From assembly GCA_035297385.1 (NCBI GenBank), contig DATGZD010000019.1:22508-86507 (forward strand): a DNA stretch of 64,000 bases. The letters are read 5' to 3'. Made by a program: the position numbers and the translations under genes. Below, in pieces: positions 34,616 to 42,779 of this stretch (within the stretch, counting starts at the first letter, position 1; each line of letters opens with the position of its first letter). Below the pieces are notes generated by a model that was not told the DNA's origin, made no database searches, and saw only the letters and a program-made list of their open reading frames with translations. This DNA is from UBA11855 sp035297385 (GTDB lineage: Archaea > Thermoproteota > Bathyarchaeia > Bathyarchaeales > Bathycorpusculaceae).

Positions 34616-35386
34616 ATGAAGAAGATTACAGTTATAGTTTTTGTGTTTGTTTTATTAATGATGTTTACTGCAATAGCTCCTGTATTCGCTAAGAACCTAA
34701 ACTATCCCGAGGGCTATATACTAAGTTATTATGATGCAGGGCATTTAGATGTAGCTTTACCACAACCTTTACCAACAAATTATCCAGCCTCAGCAACTGC
34801 CATGAGATTGATTTTCCATCATGTTGAAATCCCAAATGCTAATTTAGATTACTGCGATGTAATGGTTCAATTTTTTATGTCAACCACTCTAACTCCTACA
34901 CCTGAATGGATGCCTTATGCAATTATTACAACTTCTCCATATTCTGAGAAACTTAATGAGATGCTATGGTCTCAGACTCTTGCTTATTTTAATGCAACAA
35001 AATATGGGCTTCCAGCTATTTTTAACACAGATAACGTGATACTAGTTGATGAAGATGTTTTAAAAGTTGAAAGACATGGTAATAATGTCTATGCTAGTCT
35101 TACTGAACCGATACAATTAGACGGTCTTAAACTTGCTCCACCAACTCCAAATCTATACTTTACTATGTATCCTTTCACCGCCGAACTCAACAGTTATGGA
35201 GGGTCATTCCGTTACGCTCAAGTACAAAATCTTTTATGGCCCTATTCTACAGGTTATACATTTTCTGCTGAGGAAGTACGATTTAATGCAGTTGGAACTT
35301 TCACAAGTGCTGGTTTGAATCTGAATGTAGCTGCAGAAAACGCCACAGTTGTCATGCATGGAACCCACGTGTATTCTCCACCATAA
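34616..35386 (+). CDS. Secreted protein of unknown function
   Basis: A signal peptide covers residues 1-26 (MKKITVIVFVFVLLMMF, cleavage near VFA-KN). The remaining 230 residues contain Pro, Tyr and Asn-rich strands but no membrane anchor. I recognise no family. GGAGGTGA (34603-34610) is a perfect ribosome-binding site 5 nt before ATG 34616, which decides against GTG 34607. It has several N-glycosylation sequons. It borders the simple-sequence region that follows. Confidence 0.75.
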   Translation: MKKITVIVFVFVLLMMFTAIAPVFAKNLNYPEGYILSYYDAGHLDVALPQPLPTNYPASATAMRLIFHHVEIPNANLDYCDVMVQFFMSTTLTPTPEWMPYAIITTSPYSEKLNEMLWSQTLAYFNATKYGLPAIFNTDNVILVDEDVLKVERHGNNVYASLTEPIQLDGLKLAPPTPNLYFTMYPFTAELNSYGGSFRYAQVQNLLWPYSTGYTFSAEEVRFNAVGTFTSAGLNLNVAAENATVVMHGTHVYSPP

Positions 35387-35532
35387 CTGCGGTTCAAGTG
35401 AACCAACTACCCTCGGTATTTTTTTGTTTTTGTGTGATATACGTGATATACAGATACAATTGTAAGAGAGAATATACAAAAGAAAAGGAAATAGAAAACT
35501 AAAACTAAAAAATTGAAGAATTAGAAAATATG

Positions 35533-35563
35533 TTTGGGTTTGGGATTAAATTTTAGTCCCCAC
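35533..35563 (+). repeat. Left inverted repeat, 31 bp
   Basis: It begins TTTGGGTTT, contains the 18-mer GGGATTAAATTTTAGTCC (itself a near palindrome) and ends CCCCAC. The reverse complement of 36286-36319 matches it with a 3-nt insertion and a few mismatches. The inner side runs straight into a CA repeat. Confidence 0.75.
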
Positions 35564-35706
35564 ACACACACCCACACACACCACACATTTTCAAACGTAT
35601 ACATACTAACTTTCTCATTTACTCAAACAATCTTTCTTATACTTACTCTCTCTTACTCATACACTCACTTACTCACACTCAGCGCGCACGCGCGCGCACA
35701 CACAAC
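35561..35706. repeat. Low-complexity, alternating purine-pyrimidine tracts
   Basis: The stretch begins with (CA)n interrupted by CCC (35561-35586), passes through a CT/TCA-rich stretch and ends in a GC/CA alternating run (35681-35706) containing CGCGCGCG-type sequence. Such alternating tracts can adopt Z-DNA. This is unusual in a genome of about 39 % GC. Confidence 0.8.
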
Positions 35707-35860
35707 AAATAGTTAATGTTTAAGTTTCTTCAAGTACGCCAAATCTGTAGCGGTGGAATGAAACTTCAACTTTTCTAACTTAGTTTGTTCCATTTAGTAG
35801 AACAATCTGTTCTAAAGATTAGGTTTATACATTCAACTAACATAACCTTACTGAGAAAAA

Positions 35861-36304
35861 ATGACCATTAAAAGAGGACAATCTCGAAATCACCTCTATG
35901 GTTTAGCTGCAATAATACTCGTCCTCTGCATTAGCGTGTCAACTATCATATATCTGATGGCACCATCTCTTTTAATGAAACAAACTTTTAATGAACAAAC
36001 AGAACAATCTGCCATCAACCAAATCACCGACAACAGCTCAGCTAATAGTAGCGTAAATTCAAACCAAAACACTTCAATAACTGCAACGCAGCAGAATACT
36101 TCTCTTCCCATTAAAGAACAACCTTCCCAAAACTCTTCAACCTCACAAGAACGCCCTAATGTTACTCAGATTTCAGAGGAAGAAGCTCTTAAACTTGCTA
36201 TGCCCTACATTCAAACATATGCATCAGAGAATAATCGAACAATAGCATCTGTGAATGCAACTTTCTATACTCAAATAGCGCGCGCGTGGGGGATTAAATT
36301 TTAG
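35861..36304 (+). CDS. Signal-anchored, Asn/Ser/Gln-rich protein with truncated PepSY-like end
   Basis: Residues 13-35 form a membrane anchor. Residues 40-105 are a low-complexity outside region full of Asn-x-Ser/Thr sites (NSSANSSVNSNQNTS). Residues 106-140 (ISEEEALKLAMPYIQTYASENNRT) look like the first helix of a PepSY-type domain. The frame then runs through a GC tract and ends WGIKF-stop inside the right inverted repeat, so the domain is cut short after about 35 residues. I infer a truncated gene; whether it is still expressed is unknown. Confidence 0.55.
   Translation: MTIKRGQSRNHLYGLAAIILVLCISVSTIIYLMAPSLLMKQTFNEQTEQSAINQITDNSSANSSVNSNQNTSITATQQNTSLPIKEQPSQNSSTSQERPNVTQISEEEALKLAMPYIQTYASENNRTIASVNATFYTQIARAWGIKF
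36278..36286. repeat. Alternating GC tract next to the right inverted repeat
   Basis: GCGCGCGCG lies inside the last codons of the truncated gene and abuts the right inverted repeat. A matching 8-bp tract occurs at 40848 and 62849. Confidence 0.7.
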
Positions 36305-36319
36305 TCCACAAAACCCAAA
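36286..36319 (-). repeat. Right inverted repeat, 34 bp
   Basis: The plus strand begins GTGGGGG, holds the same 18-mer GGGATTAAATTTTAGTCC (36290-36307) and ends AAAACCCAAA. Read in reverse it pairs with 35533-35563. The inner side abuts the GC tract. It supplies the stop codon of the 35861 gene. Confidence 0.75.
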
Positions 36320-36333
36320 AGAGATGATCATGG

Positions 36334-36675
36334 TTAACCTTCTCTCAGAACCTTTGACCGCCACATCCAAAGGATTTGTTCTCTGTTTTCTTCAATGCGT
36401 TGAGCTTCTTCCCTGTTGGCTTCTATGAACTGATCCAAAATTTTGTTGAAGGCGACTGCAGAGAACCGAGCGGGATATTCTTGACTGATACTCACCATTC
36501 CTTTGCGCTGAAGGCTCTTGAGACTGTGGTAAAGCTGTCGATTATACGTTTTCAGAGCTTCCGCTATGTCTCTGGCTCTTTGCGAGTCGTGTTGTGCGAG
36601 GTAGACATAAACCTCAGCGTCCAAGCGTTTCAGCCCGAGGCTTTCAAGCATCCTCAGCATCCATTCCTTGCTCAA
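36334..36675 (-). CDS. Small TrmB-type winged-helix protein
   Basis: 113 residues: a TrmB HTH (RMLESLGLKRLDAEVYVYLAQH, LYHSLKSLQRKGMVSISQEYPARF) followed by a helix (FNKILDQFIEANREEAQRIEENREQ) and nothing else; the sensor domain is absent. TTG at 36675 is preferred as start (GGATGA 6 nt upstream; protein begins MSKEWMLRMLESLG like its relatives). A frame exists further upstream but overlaps the next gene. It may be a DNA-binding partner or competitor of the 671-residue TrmB-like protein nearby, whose HTH it resembles. Confidence 0.75.
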   Translation of the reverse strand: MSKEWMLRMLESLGLKRLDAEVYVYLAQHDSQRARDIAEALKTYNRQLYHSLKSLQRKGMVSISQEYPARFSAVAFNKILDQFIEANREEAQRIEENREQILWMWRSKVLREG

Positions 36676-36758
36676 ATCTACTTCATCCTTCTGCCACATG
36701 ATCGTAAGAAAAGGGAAAGTGCAAGGGTCCATCTGATGGCAATGCCATATTATATCTG

Positions 36759-37271
36759 CTACGGATCCCAATGTATTTGTCCAGTATACGCAGTCACGCC
36801 AGGCGTTCCTGATGGTCCAGCGGTTCCTTGACCGTGAAGGTTTGCAAGGTCACCTGTGCCGCTAAGGATTACCCAAGTTCCATCGGCCTCAACATCGTCT
36901 GGCGAACGGCTTGCCGTCAAGAGAATTATCAGAGTACCCGATTTGCCATTGACCGTAGCTGACACAGTGTTAACACCACGGAGGTTGTTTGTTCCGACTG
37001 CACCAGGAGTTGGGAGATAATGCAAAATCCATCTGGAGTCTGAAGTGGAAGTTCCTGCGATGTCTCCAACCCAAATAGCGTTCACAACCACGTCTAGAAT
37101 CACATTGTCGCTTTCGCCCGCTCGCGTTCCAGAAAGGATTGTCCAAGTTTGAGTGCTCGTGAAGTTCACGGTTTCAGGCGTTGACGCGAAAGCTACAGAC
37201 ATGAACATCGACAAAATAAGGGTAACACCTAAAGCCAGCAACATTGCCGAAAATGCGTTTTTTCTCTTCAT
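36759..37271 (-). CDS. Secreted DUF3224-like protein
   Basis: Residues 1-30 are a signal peptide (MKRKNAFSAMLLALGVTLIL, cleavage near AFA-ST). The mature part (about 140 aa) contains GTWVILSGTGDLANLHGQGT, the pattern of DUF3224/calycin-like proteins. Function is unknown. GGAGGTGA lies 9 nt before the ATG, on the minus strand. The TrmB mini-protein follows 83 nt downstream on the same strand. Confidence 0.75.
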   Translation of the reverse strand: MKRKNAFSAMLLALGVTLILSMFMSVAFASTPETVNFTSTQTWTILSGTRAGESDNVILDVVVNAIWVGDIAGTSTSDSRWILHYLPTPGAVGTNNLRGVNTVSATVNGKSGTLIILLTASRSPDDVEADGTWVILSGTGDLANLHGQGTAGPSGTPGVTAYTGQIHWDP

Positions 37272-37405
37272 TCTTTACATTCACCTCCTTTTTCGCCTAA
37301 TTAGAGTCAGCATAATCATCGAAAAACAGTTAAGTCGAAAAACGATAATAAACAAGAGGGAGGGACCAAAGTCACTCCTTCCTCAAAGCTCAGGAGACTT
37401 GTGCT

Positions 37406-39421
37406 ATGAGCGAGGAAACGATTGACCGAATTCTCAAAGAATGTGGTTTAAGACAAAGCGAAGTAGAAGTTTACGTTTTCCTCGCTAAACATGGAACGCT
37501 GAAAAGTCGAGATATTGCCAGACAACTCAAGAAAGACAAAGCCCAAGTTCTGCGTGTTCTAAAAATCCTTCAAGCCAGAGGCATTGTCGAACCAACCCTT
37601 GAGACGCCTCAACGCTTCTCAGCTGTCCCTTTCGAGAAATTGTTGGATTCATTTGTGAAAGCAAAAAGAGAGGAAGCCGACCTAATAGAAAGAACAAAAG
37701 AAGACCTGCTTATCTATTGGAGACACATCGATAGAGAAAAACTTGAAGCCCCGACAGAAAAGTTCACAGTGATCGAAGGCAGCCATAGAATCTACTCCAA
37801 AGCACTCACAATGATCAAGGAGACCAAAAAACAGTTTTTAACCATATGTCCCATTCAAGAACTGGTGAAGGCTAACAGATTTGAAGTATTCGACGCGATA
37901 GCCAAGCATCCTCTAAAAACGCATATCCAATTCCGATTTCTCACTGAATCACTAAGACAACCCTTGGGTGCCATGAAGACAGTAGTCGAGGAAATACAGC
38001 GAATAGGAGTCATTCTGAGAGAAGGAAATCCCGACCTAAGTAGAAGCCTTTCTCCAAGAATGATCATCAAAGACGAAGAAGAAATTCTGCTCTTCTTTTC
38101 ACCTGGAAAAGACTCGGGAGTAGAGAACGCATCTGAAACATGCCTTTGGACTAACTGCAGAGACCTTGTCAGATCGTTTACAGCGGTTTTTGATGCTCTT
38201 TGGAATTCCTCGACAGAATTCTCAGAAGGAACATCTCAAGCTTGGTCGGGTAAAAAATCCTTAGCCTATTCCCTTTTCTCGCCGGAAATCGCACAGACAA
38301 AATATGATGAAACTTTAAGGCTTGCTAAAAAAGAAATCATAATGCTTACTACCTCAACCGGTATGATAGATTTACAAAAAAACTTCAAGACACTTGAGGA
38401 TTGGCATAAAAAGGGATTAATATTAAAGATAATGGCACCAATAACTGGCGAGAACATTTATGCTGCAAAACAAATCGCAGAGATTTGTCCTGTCAGACAC
38501 ATACCTAAAGGGCACATGCGAATAACCCTTGTCGATGAATCTCAGCTATTTCGCTTCGCTGAAGACCATATGCTCCTTGTGGACGACACAAACTACATCA
38601 ACAAACTAAAAATGGCAATAGATGAAATGTGGAGAAATGCTCAACCTCCCTCCTCAGTCACCATTGAATCAATAATTAACCCACCCGCTCCAGTACCTAA
38701 TCTCTCTGAACACAAGCTTCGCCATGGCGAGTTTCTGAAATCAGTCACTAGGATTAACGAGATTATTTTTGGAGCGATAACTGAACGAGACATCATTAAC
38801 AAGATAATTAACGCAAAAAGAATCACAGCCAAAGACCCTAGACGGGACGTCAACATAGAATATGGCAGTAGCGCCAATGCGATAATTCACCCTCCAGACT
38901 TCTTCAACCTTCCTGACATGATGATAAATGTCTGGCACACAGACAAGCAATCTTCCTTCGGAGCTGAAGACTTTTTGATAGTTAGCCTATGGCTTCAAAC
39001 ACCTATGGGATACCGGTACGTTCCCGTAGTTCATATATCTGATAATCCTGATGCCGTCGAATTTAGAAAAGGAGTATGCGCTTTCACTCCTGCAGAAGAG
39101 AACTCTCAACTCGTAAGCAAAGACCAATTCCAAGCGCGAGTACAAGGCAACACACTGTTTGCAGGTTGGACCGTGCCAATAAAACTTTATCAGGATTACG
39201 TTCTTCCACCATCTTGCATACTCTTTGAAGGTTATGGCAAAGTAATGACGGGAACGATGAAAACAAAAGCACTTTCAGGACGCACACAAGTTCAAGAATT
39301 CAACCGCCTTGAAGCATTCGTAACCTATTTCCATCCCACCTCTAAATATTCTGCACCAGGAACAGATGGTCTCTTCAATAGGGAGGTCGTGTTAACTGCT
39401 TATCCCCCTTCCTCAGAATAA
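37406..39421 (+). CDS. Large TrmB-like regulator with novel C-terminal domain
   Basis: Residues 1-75 are a TrmB winged helix (CGLRQSEVEVYVFLAKHGTLKSRDIARQL). Two phospholipase-D-like sensor domains follow (about 110-275 and 285-415). Residues about 440-671 form an extra domain (NVWHTDKQSSFGAEDFLIVSLWLQTP, GWTVPIKLYQDY, YGKVMTGTMKTKALSGRTQ) that I do not recognise. It is a paralogue of the 25.5-27.3 kb regulator with a different C terminus. The divergent DUF3224 gene may be its target. The base composition here looks richer in GC than the window as a whole. Confidence 0.8.
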   Translation: MSEETIDRILKECGLRQSEVEVYVFLAKHGTLKSRDIARQLKKDKAQVLRVLKILQARGIVEPTLETPQRFSAVPFEKLLDSFVKAKREEADLIERTKEDLLIYWRHIDREKLEAPTEKFTVIEGSHRIYSKALTMIKETKKQFLTICPIQELVKANRFEVFDAIAKHPLKTHIQFRFLTESLRQPLGAMKTVVEEIQRIGVILREGNPDLSRSLSPRMIIKDEEEILLFFSPGKDSGVENASETCLWTNCRDLVRSFTAVFDALWNSSTEFSEGTSQAWSGKKSLAYSLFSPEIAQTKYDETLRLAKKEIIMLTTSTGMIDLQKNFKTLEDWHKKGLILKIMAPITGENIYAAKQIAEICPVRHIPKGHMRITLVDESQLFRFAEDHMLLVDDTNYINKLKMAIDEMWRNAQPPSSVTIESIINPPAPVPNLSEHKLRHGEFLKSVTRINEIIFGAITERDIINKIINAKRITAKDPRRDVNIEYGSSANAIIHPPDFFNLPDMMINVWHTDKQSSFGAEDFLIVSLWLQTPMGYRYVPVVHISDNPDAVEFRKGVCAFTPAEENSQLVSKDQFQARVQGNTLFAGWTVPIKLYQDYVLPPSCILFEGYGKVMTGTMKTKALSGRTQVQEFNRLEAFVTYFHPTSKYSAPGTDGLFNREVVLTAYPPSSE

Positions 39422-39587
39422 GAACGTATAAAAACTATCTCCTTGCAGGACGTCTCTGCCAATGTCGCTTCAATCAAAGTTTAGAAATCTCTATGGCATC
39501 GCAAATTATTTATCCAAACTGAAGCAAAATTAGTTAACTCGCAGATGCTTTCCTGAACTATTTAGGAATCATTGCAGTTGGAATGGT

Positions 39588-40847
39588 TTGGAGAATTCGT
39601 TAGGAGAAGTTAATGAGACCAAAACATTGGATTCGATGGATAAGTCTCCTAGAAAATGGTTTGTTCCGGCACTAGTCTTTATGGTTTTCGCATTGAACAT
39701 AGCGAATTTGACTCTAGCGCTGCTCACCCGAGAAATAGGTGCAACGTTCTTTGGTTCCAATACTCAAGCGACGGTGGGTATCACGAGCCAGCTTAACACG
39801 ATTGGGTTCTCAGCCGCAGTTGCCACAGGAATTGCCATGGGTATTTTGGCTATTCGTTTCGGACACAAATCTCTGTTAATGGCTGGCATACTTCTCCAGA
39901 TTATCTCGGCTGCTGGAGCCTTTCTTGCTCCCACTTTCTTGTGGTTACTATCCTTCTTTGCGTTGGAAGGAGTCGGATCAGTGTTATCAGGCGTAGCGTT
40001 TGTTACACTGGTCGGAGATAATCTGTCTCAAAACCGAAAGGCGAAAGCAGTGAGTTACATAGCTGCAGCTCTTTCCTTAGCAACGTTAGCTGGAACTCGC
40101 TTGATACCCATTGCAGCAGGTCTTGGAACTTGGCGCTACTCCTATTTGCTGCTTGGACTGCCTTTTGCAATAACGGCTTTGGCTGTCTCACATTTTGGCA
40201 TCCCTTCCATATCACATGAACATAAACCTGAAGTTAGCAGGAAGCAATACCTAAGAAGCTTCAAGCAGGTCTTCTCGAACAAATCTGCTGCTGCTTGCCT
40301 GCTTGCCAATCTCTTTTTCACCGGAGCAATAGGGATCTTCGCATTAAATTTCTTGCGACAGCAATTCTGGTCAGAACTACCATTGCCGTTACAAGTGCAA
40401 TACGCATCATACGTTGCTATGGTGTCAACTTTGCTTTCTGTAGCTGGAAGCTTGGCTGCCGGCCGCCTTGCAAACAGGTATGGCCTGAAGGCTCTCACCG
40501 TACTAGGCGCTCTTGGAGACGGCATTTTCATACTGCTTCTGTTTTTTGCACCCAATCTGTGGCTGGCTCTGGCTTTTAACTGGTTGCACGTGTGGTCATT
40601 CACTATCGCTGGCACCGCCCTATCCTGCTTAGCACTTGATCAGGTTCCAAGGGTTCGAGGCACAATGATGTCAATGAAAAGCGTATTCGGTAACATAGGG
40701 AATGCCCTAGCACCTGCCATCGGAGGAGCATTGCTCATTTGGGGTTCCTACCCAAGCTTGGGGTTAGTCCTTGGAGCTATGAGCATGATCGCATCTGCCA
40801 TTATCCTCTTCAGAGCAAACGATACAACTCGAGGGTTGCAAGAGTGA
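39588..40847 (+). CDS. MFS transporter
   Basis: A 12-segment major facilitator with the loop motif GRLANRYGLKAL between halves, typical of drug and small-solute efflux carriers. Start at TTG 39588 or ATG 39636 is uncertain; about 20 hydrophilic residues precede the first span. No substrate can be assigned. Codon use and GC look higher than in neighbours, hinting at transfer. It ends immediately before an alternating GC tract. Confidence 0.85.
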   Translation: MENSLGEVNETKTLDSMDKSPRKWFVPALVFMVFALNIANLTLALLTREIGATFFGSNTQATVGITSQLNTIGFSAAVATGIAMGILAIRFGHKSLLMAGILLQIISAAGAFLAPTFLWLLSFFALEGVGSVLSGVAFVTLVGDNLSQNRKAKAVSYIAAALSLATLAGTRLIPIAAGLGTWRYSYLLLGLPFAITALAVSHFGIPSISHEHKPEVSRKQYLRSFKQVFSNKSAAACLLANLFFTGAIGIFALNFLRQQFWSELPLPLQVQYASYVAMVSTLLSVAGSLAAGRLANRYGLKALTVLGALGDGIFILLLFFAPNLWLALAFNWLHVWSFTIAGTALSCLALDQVPRVRGTMMSMKSVFGNIGNALAPAIGGALLIWGSYPSLGLVLGAMSMIASAIILFRANDTTRGLQE

Positions 40848-40856
40848 GCGCGCGCT
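40847..40856. repeat. Palindromic alternating GC tract
   Basis: AGCGCGCGCT is a perfect 10-bp palindrome that starts at the last base of the MFS stop codon. With 36278-36286 it brackets the higher-GC block. Confidence 0.6.
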
Positions 40857-40880
40857 AACTTGTCCTACTATTTTGTCATT

Positions 40881-41750
40881 CTATGATACTAGTAAAATCG
40901 CAACTATGATGAGAATTGCGCCTATGCCGGAAATCAGTGTGAAGCCTTCACCAAGAAAAATGGTAGAAATCGTTACAGCAACAACAATTTCTGTCAATAA
41001 TGCCACTGCGGATGTCACTGGAGAAATATGCTTTAACCCTTTTAACCATAGATAATATGGAATAATCCAGCAGAAGATCGCTGTGTAGAATATTGCAAGC
41101 CAAGCATCAAGTGGTAGGGAAGCGAGAACTTGAAATCGGAAAAATATAATGGTCAGCAATGGCAGCAAGGTGAATACCAAAAGCCATGTTCCTCCTTGAA
41201 TTATGTTGGCCATGTTAGCTAAAGGTTTGTTGTAGACTATGAAAACAGCCCACAATACTCCTGCAGTAATAACTATCAAATCTGAAAGAAATTCACCTTG
41301 AGGCAAGGACGCTAAATTCAAGTTTGTCGTCATAAAAATTACTCCAAGAAGACTAACCATAACGCCCAATGCCTTCTTTACATCTAATTGTTCCCGAAAC
41401 GCTAGTGGCGCTAAAAGTGCAACCCATACGACGCTAAGATTTACTAACAATGATGATGCTGATGCGCTAACATAAACCATGCCGATATACTGCAATAAAT
41501 ATGCGATACCGTTAATTATGCCCAAGGCAAGGATTAAACGTTTTTTCGAAAATTTTAGACTAAACTTTCTTGTAAAAAAACATATCCCTAACATCACGAA
41601 GGATGCCATCAAGAATCTTAGAAAGACAAATGTATATGCATCCATATATTGCAAGCCGACTTTTATAGCTGGGAAAGAAGTGCCCCACAGAAAGCCAGCT
41701 AACATTGTAATGAGTACTGCCTTCTCTCTGGTGCCTATTAACACTCTCAA
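40881..41750 (-). CDS. EamA/DMT-family transporter
   Basis: Ten hydrophobic segments in two EamA repeats (MLAGFLWGTSFPAIKVGLQYMDAYTFVFLRF; VVVAVTISTIFLGEGFTLISGIGAILI). It is probably an exporter of amino acids, nucleotides or other metabolites; the substrate is unknown. It converges on the MFS gene. ATG at 41750 gives MRVLIGTREKAVLIT, a short cytosolic leader. Confidence 0.9.
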   Translation of the reverse strand: MRVLIGTREKAVLITMLAGFLWGTSFPAIKVGLQYMDAYTFVFLRFLMASFVMLGICFFTRKFSLKFSKKRLILALGIINGIAYLLQYIGMVYVSASASSLLVNLSVVWVALLAPLAFREQLDVKKALGVMVSLLGVIFMTTNLNLASLPQGEFLSDLIVITAGVLWAVFIVYNKPLANMANIIQGGTWLLVFTLLPLLTIIFFRFQVLASLPLDAWLAIFYTAIFCWIIPYYLWLKGLKHISPVTSAVALLTEIVVAVTISTIFLGEGFTLISGIGAILIIVAILLVS

Positions 41751-42097
41751 TTCTCGTAACCAAGTTTTTATCTAAATGGTCGTGTAGCATTAATTCTTAA
41801 AGTTTTGTAGTCTATAATCTTACATTGAAAAAAATATCTGCTGATGAAGTAGAAGAATCAGCCTTTATTCAGTAATACTTTGTTGACAGTTAATCATCAG
41901 GATTCTATTAACTTAATTCTATACCGCCGGCAATGAATTGGGTTTTCTTAGCTCTGTATCTTAATATTGTTCATATTATTTGATTAACCTATGAGCATAA
42001 TCCGTCTAACTGTTTAACATAGACTTATGTTATTTGCATTGAAAGCGAGAGGCTAACGTTACGCTAAATCGAAAGAATACTACTCTAAACAAATCGC
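41751..42097. other. Intergenic region upstream of the DMT gene and beyond pdaD
   Basis: 347 nt, AT-rich, with no credible gene. It should hold the DMT promoter; I see no repeat, RNA or operator that stands out. Confidence 0.5.
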
Positions 42098-42667
42098 TTA
42101 TTTGCTTGTGAGTCTACCATTCTTTGCGGGTACAAAGACTGCGCAAGCAACTGTTGTTGTCCATAAGCCATTCTTGTCGCCAGTAGCTGATTGTGTTATG
42201 TTTGCTGTCTTAATGATCATACCTGTTGTCTTGAAGAGTTGTTTTCGTTCATCCCAAGCTGTTTCAGGATCAAATTGGATTCCCATGGTTGTCGCCAACA
42301 TTGTCGCTGCTAAATCCTCTGAATAATCACCTGCTTTATCATCAGTCTGTCCAAATGTATGATGTTCTGATAAGTATCCGTATTGATTTTTTCCCGATGG
42401 GATAGCAACGCCAATGGATGATACAATTAAACGATGTGGCTCATTAGTGGCATTGCGGGCTAAGACAACAAAAGTTATCTCTCCAGGCTGAACCATCTTC
42501 AAACCTTTCTCTCTAGGTACCTGAACGCATCCCGGTGGTACAATGCTGGACACGTTGACTAGGTTGCAGAATTGAATGCCTGCATCTCTGAGTGCTAATT
42601 CAAAGCTTTGAAGCTGTTCCTTGTGCTTACCAACACCTTTAGTCAAGAAGAAGTACTTAGGTATCAT
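42098..42667 (-). CDS. pdaD: Pyruvoyl-dependent arginine decarboxylase
   Basis: PvlArgDC converts arginine to agmatine for archaeal polyamine synthesis. The proenzyme cleaves itself between two serines; here Ser40-Ser41 in LVNVSSIVPPG. Other marks are YGYLSEHHTFG and the Glu-containing LAATMLA helix. The chosen start is MIPKYFFLTKG (42667), as in homologues; five extra codons are possible upstream. It is divergent from cdc6 across about 110 nt. Confidence 0.95.
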   Translation of the reverse strand: MIPKYFFLTKGVGKHKEQLQSFELALRDAGIQFCNLVNVSSIVPPGCVQVPREKGLKMVQPGEITFVVLARNATNEPHRLIVSSIGVAIPSGKNQYGYLSEHHTFGQTDDKAGDYSEDLAATMLATTMGIQFDPETAWDERKQLFKTTGMIIKTANITQSATGDKNGLWTTTVACAVFVPAKNGRLTSK

Positions 42668-42779
42668 TTTTATATCGCACATAGGATTGCAGAATGCATT
42701 TATTAGGCTTTTGTTCCAATCTTCTAATGTACTGGAATGCGACTAAAAACATCTTAAGACTATATTTGAGGCTTAAACC

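Larger units (their letters stand above)
35387..35860. other. Gene-poor accessory region with simple repeats
   Basis: 474 nt with no credible gene. It contains A-rich sequence after the secreted-protein gene, the left inverted repeat (35533-35563), a CA-rich tract, a pyrimidine-rich stretch of TACTCAC-like units (35630-35680) and a GC-alternating tract (35681-35706). AT-rich sequence leading to the 35861 gene follows. Confidence 0.7.

Noticed and set aside
36278..40856. Prophage or conjugative island
   Set aside because: No integrase, capsid, terminase or tra genes; only composition and GC tracts support it as a block.
42683..42779. Replication origin beside cdc6
   Set aside because: Only about 100 nt are available; TTCCA (42714) and TGGAA (42733) form a loose inverted repeat but no origin-recognition-box repeats are seen.
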